Of a stretch of 64,000 bases of DNA, positions 33,061 through 42,048 are shown piece after piece. The stretch covers positions 1-64,000 of the forward strand of contig JAFGLG010000007.1 in NCBI GenBank assembly GCA_016928155.1, written 5' to 3'. The notes below the pieces were generated by a model, which saw only the letters and a list, made by a program, of their open reading frames with translations, did no database searches and was not told the DNA's origin. The stretch's first letter is position 1; every line of letters starts with the position of its first letter. The position numbers were made by a program, and so were the translations under genes. The stretch comes from Candidatus Woesearchaeota archaeon. Its GTDB lineage: Archaea > Nanobdellota > Nanobdellia > Woesearchaeales > JAFGLG01.

Positions 33061-34605
33061 ATGGACAAGAAAGACACACCTTATCAGGGACTTGAAGGGA
33101 AAATAATCCCATTCGGCAAGCAGCCGGCTGATGGAATGAGATACCAGCCATTTGAACTATATGAACTAATGGCAAATGCCTCGTCTTCAGCCATGACACT
33201 CATAGAGCCTGTAAAAGGCGACTTCATCTACAGGGCAGCCAATGAGAGATTCCTCGAACAGCTCGGTGCAGAGAGCCATGAGGTCATAGGAAGCCCGCTA
33301 TCAGATGTATGGCAGAGCTCATACTGCAATGTGAGAAACCATCTCATAACCGCAAGGACAGGCGAGAAAGTGCAATATGATGCCAGGTTCGCCTTTCCCA
33401 ATGGCGCGGAGAGGCACTATGAGATCATCCTGCATCCGATAAAAGACGACAGGGGAAGAGTGATATACCTAATGGGTGAGATATCTGACATCACACGGCA
33501 GAAGATCCTTGAAGAGAGCGTGCAAAGGGTGCAGAGACATGAGCTCGAGGCAGAAGTCGCGCACATGATGGCGCATGATTTCAGGGGACAGCTCACTGCA
33601 ATCATAGGCAATCTCGAAGTCGCAAGGAACTACGGGGATCCCCTAAAAATCAGGAGATGCATCGAGAATGCCTTCGAGGTATCCCTGCAGGCAGCAGACC
33701 AGGTGAACCAATACATGACAGACGCGACTGACAAAGGGAAAGAGGAAGAGGCAGACCTCAACAGCCTTGTCAGGAACAGCTTCAGGATAATGCAGGGTTT
33801 CAGGAAAGACATAACAATACATGCAGACCTCTGCCCTGATATCTGGGGGATAATGGCGAACCCGGTGAACATTAACAGGATGTTCATGAACCTGTACAAG
33901 AACGCATCAGAAGCCATGACAAGGAGCGGCGAACTGTTTGTGACGACGTGGAATACAGTGCTCGAATCAAGGCACATAACAGGATTCAAGGCAAGGCCCG
34001 GAGAGTATGCCGCTGTATCGATAAGGGATACAGGGCCGGGCATGGGGCCTGAAGTCTCAAAGCGTGCATTTGACCTGAATTTCACGACAAAAAGAGAGAA
34101 AGGGGGATCAGGTCTCGGATTATACTCAGTATTCACGATAGTGACGCAGCATCATGGCATGATAACCCTCAGCACAGCAGAAGGCAAAGGAGCAGAATTC
34201 ACCATATGCCTGCCGGCAAGAGCGCAAGCCGCACCTGACAAGCCAGCACAAGGTCTTGTCATGATTGTCGACAAGAACCAGGAGACACTGAAAGGTGCAG
34301 CGAGATTATTGGAGGATCTGGGATACAGGGCCATCACTGCAGAGAACAATTTCGAGGCACTGCACGGGACACTGACAAACAAGGATGATATGGATGCGAT
34401 ACTCATCGAAGCGGACTTCGCAGGATCATTCACAGGAAGTCTCGTTGATTCACTGAAGCTGGCGACAACACCTGAAACTAGGATATTGCTTGCAGGAAAC
34501 ACTGACAGCCCAAGACGCGGCCGGCTGAATATCATAAAACCTTATACATCCATCTCCTTAAGAAAATTATTCCAGAAGGCACAAGAGGGTGCCTCTCAAG
34601 GATAG
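33061..34605 (+). CDS. PAS-domain hybrid histidine kinase with degenerate receiver
   Basis: The 514-residue soluble protein has a PAS domain (about 35-150, ending EISDITRQK), an H box MMAHDFRGQLTAIIG with His172, and an ATPase domain. The N box is MNLYKNASEAM (Asn281), G1 is IRDTGPGMG (Asp323) and G2 is GGSGLGLYSVF. A C-terminal receiver-like domain (398-505) keeps one acidic residue (Asp404) and the Lys in IIKPY (Lys493). At the phosphoacceptor position it has Glu450 (AILIEADF), so it probably cannot be phosphorylated and may mimic the active state. GGGGGTTTGG precedes the ATG. No separate response regulator is encoded nearby. Confidence 0.87.
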   Translation: MDKKDTPYQGLEGKIIPFGKQPADGMRYQPFELYELMANASSSAMTLIEPVKGDFIYRAANERFLEQLGAESHEVIGSPLSDVWQSSYCNVRNHLITARTGEKVQYDARFAFPNGAERHYEIILHPIKDDRGRVIYLMGEISDITRQKILEESVQRVQRHELEAEVAHMMAHDFRGQLTAIIGNLEVARNYGDPLKIRRCIENAFEVSLQAADQVNQYMTDATDKGKEEEADLNSLVRNSFRIMQGFRKDITIHADLCPDIWGIMANPVNINRMFMNLYKNASEAMTRSGELFVTTWNTVLESRHITGFKARPGEYAAVSIRDTGPGMGPEVSKRAFDLNFTTKREKGGSGLGLYSVFTIVTQHHGMITLSTAEGKGAEFTICLPARAQAAPDKPAQGLVMIVDKNQETLKGAARLLEDLGYRAITAENNFEALHGTLTNKDDMDAILIEADFAGSFTGSLVDSLKLATTPETRILLAGNTDSPRRGRLNIIKPYTSISLRKLFQKAQEGASQG

Positions 34606-34682
34606 GCCCTTATTGATCACCCCTGGTCTGAATGGTGCAGAAATTGCTGTTCTATTGCCTCCAATCCAATTCGCTTTGCTGA

Positions 34683-34755
34683 TGGGGTTGGGAGGATTTG
34701 AACCCCCATCGCCACCTCCCGAAGGTGGAATGATACCAAGTTACACCACAACCCC
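34683..34755 (-). tRNA. tRNA-Pro(CGG), no intron
   Basis: 73 bases. The acceptor is GGGGTTG/CAACCCC with discriminator A, the anticodon stem CCACC/GGTGG with loop TTCGGGA (anticodon CGG), and the T loop TTCAAAT. CCA is not encoded. Its first 25-26 bases plus the preceding TTTAA are repeated exactly 106 bases upstream on the same strand. The best promoter-like element lies upstream of that repeat. Confidence 0.93.
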
Positions 34756-34835
34756 TTAAATACTTGGCTAACTAAAGCGGTCCGCGGGATTGCTAAATCC
34801 CGCTTGAACAGGGTGCAGCGTGACCTTACACGCTT

Positions 34836-34866
34836 ATGATACCAAGTTACACCACAACCCCTTAAA
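34836..34866 (-). repeat. Duplicate of the tRNA-Pro 5' end (31-bp perfect direct repeat)
   Basis: 34836-34866 is identical to 34730-34760, which covers the acceptor 5' strand and D arm of tRNA-Pro plus five leader bases. The 75 bases between the copies fold on their own: AGCGTG/CACGCT and a perfect 8-bp GCGGGATT/AATCCCGC hairpin inside AAGCG/CGCTT. Options are a scar of an element inserted at the tRNA, a tandem duplication whose first copy decayed, or a tRNA half. I found no BHB that would join copy 2 to the real tRNA. Confidence 0.8.
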
Positions 34867-34900
34867 GCTGTATATGGGAACGGGATTCTGACAATTATTA

Positions 34901-34910
34901 TATAAATATT
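34901..34910 (-). promoter_or_regulatory. TATA-like element for the tRNA-Pro transcript
   Basis: AATATTTATA on the minus strand, about 44 bases before the duplicated tRNA 5' end. It suggests that the repeat, the folded insert and the true tRNA-Pro are in one precursor. Confidence 0.5.
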
Positions 34911-34943
34911 ATGAAGAAAAAGGAGAAAAAAAGAAAAAATTAA

Positions 34944-35498
34944 CTATATGTACCCCGGCCAGGCAGTCTCTCCGTAAGGAGTCGCTGAGACCCTGATCTT
35001 GCACTTGAGATCTCCGTCACCAGGCATGTTCAGATGAAGTGTGTCCATCTTCTTCATGTTATAGACCTGGTTCCCGCAGATAAGCTCGTACTTGGTGAAA
35101 GGATCAAATCCATACTTGTTCCAGGTAAAAGTATACCTCTCTCCTGCAGGCCCATTCGCCTTAACCACAAACTCCTTGACATCCTGATAGATCAGCGGAT
35201 ATCTCTTGTACTGCTGGGAGTATTTTCCCTTGTAATATATGTGGTCACTCGGATCCGCTTTCACATCCTCACCAGGCACATTTGCGTCATTGTAATGCCA
35301 GCTGACCCCGAAATATGTCGCTAACGGTGTGCCGCCATTGAAATAACCCCAAAGCATATTCATTGGAGATGACATTCTCTGGAGCCATGGATAAAAAACG
35401 CCAGGCGTACAGCCAGGTTGCTGAACAGCAGCCAATGCTGTTGGCACAAGCATCAGAGAAAGCAATCCAACAATTGCTAAAGCCAATATCTTTTTCAT
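34944..35498 (-). CDS. Small secreted beta-rich protein
   Basis: The 184-residue protein has a signal peptide (MKKILALAIVGLLSLMLVPT, cut after ALA) and a Tyr/Trp-rich mature part with two Cys in the visible body (CTPG early, ICGNQ and LKCKI late). TGAGGTGATTAA precedes the ATG. It contains KYSQQYKRYPLIYQDVKEFV and GERYTFTWNKYGFDPFTKYE, strand-like and soluble. No family recognised. Confidence 0.78.
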   Translation of the reverse strand: MKKILALAIVGLLSLMLVPTALAAVQQPGCTPGVFYPWLQRMSSPMNMLWGYFNGGTPLATYFGVSWHYNDANVPGEDVKADPSDHIYYKGKYSQQYKRYPLIYQDVKEFVVKANGPAGERYTFTWNKYGFDPFTKYELICGNQVYNMKKMDTLHLNMPGDGDLKCKIRVSATPYGETAWPGYI

Positions 35499-35747
35499 TT
35501 AATCACCTCATGGTGTTTTGTTAGTCAATCCCTAGTCAATTCCGCATCATTATATAAATTTTACATGTCTAGCCACAGTGGTTACAGACGATATCAAATT
35601 AACTTTCAAGTTACAAATCTGCTTCATCACTAAAAACAGGAAAAGGTTTTGGATACAGGATAGGCATCTATCAAGATGAACAAAGACAAGCTGAACAAAA
35701 ACAGGCAGGAAGGGCTGAACAAGATGTGATAAGGGCCGGAGCGCTGA

Positions 35748-36161
35748 TCATTGTCTGATATCTATGCTGACTTTCGAATTAAGGGGGATATCACCCTGCA
35801 GTTCAGCTGTTATATTGTAGATACCTTCGGGGATTCCAGAGCATTTGTTGCATGCCGGCGCCTGGTACTGGAAAAAGAAATCATTCTCCCCGGGCGATAC
35901 CAGCACATCCCTCTTCAGATTCAGCCTGTTGATGCCTGAAAAAATCCCGTAGACACTCATGGTGCCATTGAATCCAAGTGTCGAGTTGACCTGGACAGAG
36001 ATGTTCACAGTCTCGCCGGAATGATAGAGGCCCTTATCTGTGCTCAAAGACATCTCAGCATGAGACGGCTGTTCTGCTGTGCAGGCTGCGAGAAACAATG
36101 AGCATACGAGCAGACACAAAACATACAATGCTTCCGTGATATTCAAGGATAATGCTTTCAT
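35748..36161 (-). CDS. Ig-like lipoprotein
   Basis: The 137-residue protein starts MKALSLNITEALYVLCLLVC at 36161. A TATA-like CATTTAAAAAGG 20-30 bases upstream makes that Met leaderless rather than the one at 36170. LFLAAC is a lipobox, and the mature part is one Ig-like domain (KGLYHSGETVNISVQVNSTL, FFFQYQAPACNKC). A Cys pair CNKC may be a disulfide. Extracytoplasmic accessory protein; partner unknown. Confidence 0.75.
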   Translation of the reverse strand: MKALSLNITEALYVLCLLVCSLFLAACTAEQPSHAEMSLSTDKGLYHSGETVNISVQVNSTLGFNGTMSVYGIFSGINRLNLKRDVLVSPGENDFFFQYQAPACNKCSGIPEGIYNITAELQGDIPLNSKVSIDIRQ

Positions 36162-36249
36162 GACAGTCATGGATATCTAACCTTTTTAAATGGTTTTTGA
36201 ATCTGATGGCACAATATTTAAAAAGGGGGTAGGAATCGTAGGCTTCAAT

Positions 36250-36337
36250 GCCCCTGTAGCATAGCGGTTGGTGCGCGTCCTTGGTATAAACAGCCACAAA
36301 AAGGACGAGGTCGGGAGTTCAAATCTCCCCAGGGGCT
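36250..36337 (+). tRNA. tRNA-Thr(GGT) with a 15-nt intron
   Basis: The acceptor is GCCCCTG/CAGGGGC with discriminator T, the anticodon stem CGTCC/GGACG, the anticodon GGT in loop TTGGTA-A, and the T arm GGGAG/CTCCC with loop TTCAAAT. The bases between A37 (36286) and A38 (36302) are extra and form a very short intron. The gene is otherwise a clean class I tRNA. Confidence 0.92.
36287..36301 (+). other. tRNA-Thr intron (anticodon loop 37/38, about 15 nt)
   Basis: TAAACAGCCACAAAA. The pairing is a reduced BHB: TTG at 36281-36283 with CAA at 36297-36299, with a G-A mismatch in the fourth position, or alternatively TGGT with GCCA one base over. The A run leaves the exact 3' cut uncertain by a base or two. 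It is near the minimum intron size. Confidence 0.75.
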
Positions 36338-36446
36338 TTATACTCCAGATCCGGATAAATCTTTCCCAAGTTTCTTTCTCAAGAATCTTTCATAAGAATC
36401 TTTCTCAAATATCCCAGATAAAGACATCATCATACAGGCGGTCATC

Positions 36447-39400
36447 TCACTTCAGTCTTGACAACTGTCGGGATACATCGGGCTGATTGGGTTTGATATT
36501 TAGAGATTTCTCATAATAGAGCCTCGCGTTGCCCACATCACCCATATCTTTGTAAATATCGCCCAAGACCCCCAAAGCCCAGTAATTATCAGGCGCGAGC
36601 TCAACTGATCTGGTCAGGCAATGTATCGCTTCCTCATACTCGGCCTGTCTCCTGAGAGCAACTCCCAGATGATGCCAGGCCCAGGGATTATTGCGATAAT
36701 TATCATCATCCCTGCCGATCGATGCCCGGAAGAAACCGACAGCATCCTCACTGAGCTCTGATGAGACTTTTCTGTAAAGCTCATGGAACTTGAATACTAA
36801 TGCCTCTCTTGATCTATCAGGAACATTCTTCAATCCCTTTATGAGGCTGTTCTCTGCCATGTCATAGAAACCTGTGTTGATGAAGAAATCGCAAGCTGAA
36901 GTATACCTCCGTGGATCTTCAGCGCCGTATACAGAAGTAATAATCAGGTCATAGACAGACTTGAGCTTCCCAAGATCAGAGGCAGTCCTTTCCAGGTTGC
37001 GTCTGAGGTCAGAGATGTCCTTCTCAGTCCTTGCAATATACTCAGGATCAATGCTTCCTGACCTAGTCTGGCGAGCAGCTTCTGCAGCGGCCTTCGCATT
37101 TGCGACCTCTTCCTCAAGGCCTGAAATCTTCTGGGTCATCTCCTCTTCCGTCATCCTCTGCTGTGCAAGATCAGCTTCAAGGCTCTCAATCCTGCTTTCC
37201 TTTGCCCTGTCTGAGCGCCTGTGACTATCACCCTGATCTTTCAGCCTGCTTTCCAGGAGACCCAGCTTATCAGAATAGACCCCATTCATCATCTCTACAG
37301 ATGCTGAGGCACTGCTGCAAGCTGCAAGAAGCTCTGTTGCCTCGACATGCTCTGATGATCTTCCCACTTTGCCATAAGCTGTCCTTGAAACATCATTGAT
37401 CCTCGATAGGGCGGCTTCGGCTAGATCCCTCTGCTCCTTAAGCTCTGATTCCAGCGTCCCCTTCCTGTCCAGGAGTTCCGCAATCTCTTCCTGATATGAT
37501 CCTATCCTCACTGAGATGCGCCCAATGAGCTCAAGCATGGCATCCTTCCTCTGTTCATATCCACCATCAAGGCTGACATCATCAGCTGTTGCTCCGATAC
37601 CTGAGAGTACCCCGACAAGACTTGCACTCACCTGATCATAAGAAGAGATTATCCTCTCCCTCAGCTTTTCCTCATCCTGCAATCTCTTCGCAAGAGATTC
37701 CTTTTCGCCTTTCTCCCTGCCAAGTTCTCTATCAAGGTCTTTCCTGTAGCTTTCAAGATTATCAGCCTTGGACCTGAACTGATCCCTCTCTGCCTTGACA
37801 GCATCTATCTCATTGTCAGCCATCTCAACCCTGCCCACCAGACGGCTGATGAGCTGTTCAAGCCTGGCGACATCCCGTGAATAAACAGTGTTGTTGACAG
37901 CAGAATTGACAACCATCCCTGAGACTGTCCTGCAAAGCTTCTGATACTCAGCAGGGGTCAGCCCGGCTGAATCGATAATGGGCTGCATCCTCGCAAGCAC
38001 TATGCTCACATCACCTGCAAGCTCAAGGAATTCGGCATAGGTATCCTTCACATTTTCCAACTGCAGCTGCAGCTTCTCAAGCCTTCTCCTTTCTGCCTCG
38101 CCCTCATAATGGGTCGTGGGATTCTCGACCTCAAAAGCATACCTCTCCTCAAGCCTGTTCAGTCTTCTGTGTTCCTCATTGCAGATGTCATTCAGACGAT
38201 TCTTGAATTCAGCAAAAGTATATGTGCCTGACATCAGAGTATGGGTGATGAGTGAGAAATTAGTGAGCCTCTGCTTCTTCTCGAGCCTCTGCCAGAGATC
38301 ATCAATGACCCTCTTTGCTTTTGGCTGTGTCGAGGAAAGATAATCAAGGCGGTCGCCCAAGGTCTTCACCAACTGCACATCAGGCATCTCAAGGATACGG
38401 AAATCCCAGCCCTGACTGAGCGGGACACGCTCAAGATTGATGTAGCAGGCTGACACAGGAGAATGATGATCATCGACCTGACGCGCAATATCGATAAGGC
38501 GGTCAACCACAGCAGGAGACTTCTTCTTAGTCTCCAGTGCAATGACAAGATTCTCTACCAGAGAGGTATCTGAAGAGTTCCTGCCCTGCCACAAGCCAGG
38601 AGTGCCCGCAAGAATGCCTCTCGAGTAATCGACTGGGAATGCGATGTCATCAACGACAGGATCCTCATGCCTGCCGAGGCCCGGGGAATATGCCTGCTCA
38701 TCCCTGGTATGGTGCGTCATCTTCCTGTCATAATCAAAAGTGGCAACCCTTCCTTGGCCTGCATGAGCGCCATTGACAAAACCATCCGGGGAAACCAGGA
38801 TAATGTCAACTGAAGCTGAGACAACTGCCTTCCTGAGATCCTCTGACCTAAATCTTGAGATCTCCCTGGCAAGCTCAGCCTTTGCATCCTGTTCAGCATT
38901 GAGAAGCTCTTCAGGACTCCTTCCTGCATTTTCATCCTTGAGAGCACTTAACAAGCTGTCAAGATTTCCATTCGGCTCTTCAGACATATGCTCAAGAACA
39001 TATGCCGCCATGTCCTCCATGTCTTTCTTATGCTTGGTCTTATCACCATAAATGATATCCAGCTGATCCCCAAATCTTGAGATCACATCATCTTTCCTTA
39101 TCACTCCTGCGACAGATGAGATATTGTTCTGATATATCCTATTATTCTCAGAATACACCACATCATGGATCATCTCCATGACGACAGCGCTGAAATGTCT
39201 CCTGTAGTATCCCCTGAGGTCCACTGATCTGCCTGACTGCCTTAGGCCTTCGTGTGTGAGGACAAACTCAAAACGCCTTCCAGGATCATCCCTGTCAGAA
39301 ATCGTGAACGGCCTTCCGTGCTCTGCGATGCCTGATTCCTTCGGGCCATCGCCGAAATCCAGGACATAATCCGGATGCATGCTGCGGACCTCAAAATGCC

Positions 39401-40061
39401 CGTCTGACCTCGCAAGTGTGGCGCCCACAGAAGGAGAATTCCCAATCGGCATAGAAATATCAGCCTGGCTGTTGTTGCCGAACCTCATGGAGGCGCTTGA
39501 GAGATAATCATCCAGCATAAGACGCTCCCTCAGGCCATCCTGCAATGCCTCCCTGATGTTGTCGACAATGCTGACTGCACTGATTTTCTCATCAGGTTTA
39601 CCCTCCAGGCTGGCCTGGACATAGACAATCATGTTCGGGTGCAGAAAGCTGCTGTTGGACTGGAATCCTGGGAATATATAATCAGGTGCAGGAAGGGCGA
39701 ACAGTGCCATATCCTCCAATGCTTTTGGGATATGATAAAGAGTCCTGGCACCGGCTGAGGCATTGATAAGAGGGCTGAGTTTTGCATCTACAGATTCAGC
39801 ATGGTTGTGGTCATCCTGACTGACAGCTGTCATCGGCGCATCCTGTTCTGAAGATTTCGCCATGATCATGGCAGGTATCCCACGCAAGCGTTCTAGAGCT
39901 GACTTGCGGTCAAGCCTGCCAGTGTCAATCCCCAGAATAGTGAGGAAATCTTCGTCCAGCTTCATATCATGCTGAGTAGCGAACAGAGCCTCGATTATAT
40001 CCCTCGGCCTTGTCTCTCCAAGATCCAAAAGAGCTGAAACAGGTATTCCTATATTAAACAA
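36447..40061 (-). CDS. Giant cytoplasmic coiled-coil protein with C-terminal TPRs
   Basis: The 1204-residue protein has no signal or membrane helix. Residues 1-430 are a mixed globular region (Asp/His/Arg-rich, motif-free to my eye) and 430-640 a second globular region. 640-1010 is mainly coiled coil (ERDQFRSKADNLESYRKDLD and similar). The last 130 residues contain TPR-like helices (PWAWHHLGVALRRQAEYEEA, NYWALGVLGDIYKDMGDVGN). The start is a TTG at 40061 immediately after GGGGG, so it is uncertain. It diverges from the unknown gene at 40234 across a 170-base AT-rich promoter region. A scaffolding or structural role is plausible; function unknown. Confidence 0.78.
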   Translation of the reverse strand: MFNIGIPVSALLDLGETRPRDIIEALFATQHDMKLDEDFLTILGIDTGRLDRKSALERLRGIPAMIMAKSSEQDAPMTAVSQDDHNHAESVDAKLSPLINASAGARTLYHIPKALEDMALFALPAPDYIFPGFQSNSSFLHPNMIVYVQASLEGKPDEKISAVSIVDNIREALQDGLRERLMLDDYLSSASMRFGNNSQADISMPIGNSPSVGATLARSDGHFEVRSMHPDYVLDFGDGPKESGIAEHGRPFTISDRDDPGRRFEFVLTHEGLRQSGRSVDLRGYYRRHFSAVVMEMIHDVVYSENNRIYQNNISSVAGVIRKDDVISRFGDQLDIIYGDKTKHKKDMEDMAAYVLEHMSEEPNGNLDSLLSALKDENAGRSPEELLNAEQDAKAELAREISRFRSEDLRKAVVSASVDIILVSPDGFVNGAHAGQGRVATFDYDRKMTHHTRDEQAYSPGLGRHEDPVVDDIAFPVDYSRGILAGTPGLWQGRNSSDTSLVENLVIALETKKKSPAVVDRLIDIARQVDDHHSPVSACYINLERVPLSQGWDFRILEMPDVQLVKTLGDRLDYLSSTQPKAKRVIDDLWQRLEKKQRLTNFSLITHTLMSGTYTFAEFKNRLNDICNEEHRRLNRLEERYAFEVENPTTHYEGEAERRRLEKLQLQLENVKDTYAEFLELAGDVSIVLARMQPIIDSAGLTPAEYQKLCRTVSGMVVNSAVNNTVYSRDVARLEQLISRLVGRVEMADNEIDAVKAERDQFRSKADNLESYRKDLDRELGREKGEKESLAKRLQDEEKLRERIISSYDQVSASLVGVLSGIGATADDVSLDGGYEQRKDAMLELIGRISVRIGSYQEEIAELLDRKGTLESELKEQRDLAEAALSRINDVSRTAYGKVGRSSEHVEATELLAACSSASASVEMMNGVYSDKLGLLESRLKDQGDSHRRSDRAKESRIESLEADLAQQRMTEEEMTQKISGLEEEVANAKAAAEAARQTRSGSIDPEYIARTEKDISDLRRNLERTASDLGKLKSVYDLIITSVYGAEDPRRYTSACDFFINTGFYDMAENSLIKGLKNVPDRSREALVFKFHELYRKVSSELSEDAVGFFRASIGRDDDNYRNNPWAWHHLGVALRRQAEYEEAIHCLTRSVELAPDNYWALGVLGDIYKDMGDVGNARLYYEKSLNIKPNQPDVSRQLSRLK

Positions 40062-40233
40062 CCCCCATTTATTTACTCGGGAGTGGTCTATATTATTTTA
40101 ATCTTTCGTATTATAAATCTATTTTTTTACTATATAGAAATTTAATTTATATATAAATCTTGTCACTATAAATTCTGTTACTACCAAAAAGAAAAGAAAA
40201 TATTTAAATATCATTTTGTAAACCCCTTTTTGA

Positions 40234-41937
40234 ATGTCCCATCCGAAAAATGATCATGCGGAAACTAAAATTGGAACCAGAATGATGTTCCATCCTGCTA
40301 TTCCCAGTCCCGGAAATAATGGGAGCAGCTGGGTTAGGGATGCAAGCAGGATCAGGGATGCATATACTGAAAGGGATACTGATATAATCTATCTTCCTGA
40401 ATACTGGAGACAGAAAGGGCAGAATGTCGGCACAATCAGGCTGCCTGAAGCAGAATTCGACTGGCAGACAGGCCTCCCTGAAATGACAAACCCGCCCAGA
40501 TCTGTTGACATATTCCTGATACATGACAGGCTGGTATCAAGCTCTCTCAGCGAAAAGATCGGTCAGGCCAGGAAACAGATCAGCCAAAGCACACTCGAGA
40601 CACTGAACAGAAGGACAGAGGCAATCATCCGGCTGGCATCCGGCGAAATAAACGGAAGGGTGTATGACATAGTGGTGCCGGCAAACGGAGTCCCTGCAAG
40701 AAGATATGAAGGTAAGCTCGAGAATCTGGTTGATGCAGCTCTTGGACAGACGAATTCCATAGAGCATTTCTCAGGAATGATGATACAAACATTATCACGC
40801 GGGCTGCTACCAAGAGAGAGGGCAGAGCAGTACTTCGGCCTGGTGCCAAACACTGTGAATTTCACGACAGAAGTGCTCAGGGAGATGGACAGGGCTGCAA
40901 AGATAGACACAAGGATCACAAGAGGAGAATTCCTGAAGCTCAGCATAGGTACTGACATCGGGAGATACACTTGTGCTGACAGTGCAAAGCCGGCTGAAGG
41001 ACCAAGTGATTTCCAGCCGGGCCAGCTTCTTCAGGATACTGGGGCTTATAGCAAATCAATATTGTCAAACATTGATGATATCAAGGTATCCATCAAGGAA
41101 CCTATCGATGGATCCATCAATGGATCCCAAAGCAGAACAGTCAGGGCATATGCGATAGCCGAGCGCATCAGAGACATGGTGATAGATGAGATCAGGGCAT
41201 ATGACAGATATATAGTGTCGGCAAATCTGACTGAAAAAGCCCATCTTGCAGAGAACCTGAGAAGCCTGAAAAGAACAATAACATCAGAAAGGGAAGAGCT
41301 CGTGGGAATTAGTGATATCTCCTGCAAAGAAATATTCGACAACCTTGATAGAAGGATTGAAGCCAGATTACCTTTCTATATCCCCGCCATAACCAAGAAA
41401 GATGAAACAGGCACACCAATCCCGATACAATATGTCAGGAAGAGACCGACTTGGGTGTCACAGAAATTATCTGCTCTTGCAGACAGGATAAACCCAAAAC
41501 CAAGGGATTATGACCGGATGATGAAATCTCTCTTTGACAGCACAATGGATAGTGCAATGGCAAAAACCCAAGAGGGATACAGAAGTCCGGGAGCCCAAAG
41601 AGTGATGGAAAAGGCACTCGGAAGAATCGAGCGTTTCGTCAACAAGCAGCTGAGCAGCGCATACAGAGGAGAACTGGATGCAGGGAGCATATCAAACCTG
41701 AGAGACTCCTTCATCAGGCATTATGAATCAGCAGTCAAAGATGCTCACTCTCTTGAGGGTCATGATATGATATGCCCAAATATGATATGCCCTGATTACG
41801 AGACCGGCCCAGCCAAGGAGATGCATGACAGGATCCTGAACAGGCTGGACCACAATGCGGAAAAATTCTCAGGAAAGAAAAGCATGAGATCAAGTCTTGC
41901 GAAAATGTTCAGGTCAGTGAGCGATTATCTGTCATAA
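40234..41937 (+). CDS. Large soluble protein of unknown function
   Basis: The 567-residue protein has a leaderless start set by TATA-like AAATATTTAAATATC at about 40198-40210. It is polar, rich in Arg and Ile, and helical after residue 110 (SLSEKIGQARKQISQSTLET, TVRAYAIAERIRDMVIDEIR, TEKAHLAENLRSLKRTITSE). There is a near-perfect short duplication HDMICPNMICPD near residue 515. It shares no visible motif with the divergent 1204-residue protein, but the common promoter region suggests they are regulated together. Confidence 0.75.
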   Translation: MSHPKNDHAETKIGTRMMFHPAIPSPGNNGSSWVRDASRIRDAYTERDTDIIYLPEYWRQKGQNVGTIRLPEAEFDWQTGLPEMTNPPRSVDIFLIHDRLVSSSLSEKIGQARKQISQSTLETLNRRTEAIIRLASGEINGRVYDIVVPANGVPARRYEGKLENLVDAALGQTNSIEHFSGMMIQTLSRGLLPRERAEQYFGLVPNTVNFTTEVLREMDRAAKIDTRITRGEFLKLSIGTDIGRYTCADSAKPAEGPSDFQPGQLLQDTGAYSKSILSNIDDIKVSIKEPIDGSINGSQSRTVRAYAIAERIRDMVIDEIRAYDRYIVSANLTEKAHLAENLRSLKRTITSEREELVGISDISCKEIFDNLDRRIEARLPFYIPAITKKDETGTPIPIQYVRKRPTWVSQKLSALADRINPKPRDYDRMMKSLFDSTMDSAMAKTQEGYRSPGAQRVMEKALGRIERFVNKQLSSAYRGELDAGSISNLRDSFIRHYESAVKDAHSLEGHDMICPNMICPDYETGPAKEMHDRILNRLDHNAEKFSGKKSMRSSLAKMFRSVSDYLS

Positions 41938-42048
41938 AATCTCTTATTATCTGTTTATCGTATAACTTTTTATTATCTGTTTATCACAACACTTCTTATT
42001 ATATATAATTGAACAACATTTATAAACCTATTTCAATTTTTTCTGCCT

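Noticed and set aside
34836-34866. A second functional tRNA-Pro or a spliceable split half
   Set aside because: Only the acceptor 5' strand and D arm are present, no complementary acceptor 3' strand follows before the real tRNA, and I could not build a BHB between the copies. Kept as a repeat and a finding.
35676-35730. A 17-codon frame MNKDKLNKNRQEGLNKM
   Set aside because: Too short and without a promoter at the right distance to support as a gene.
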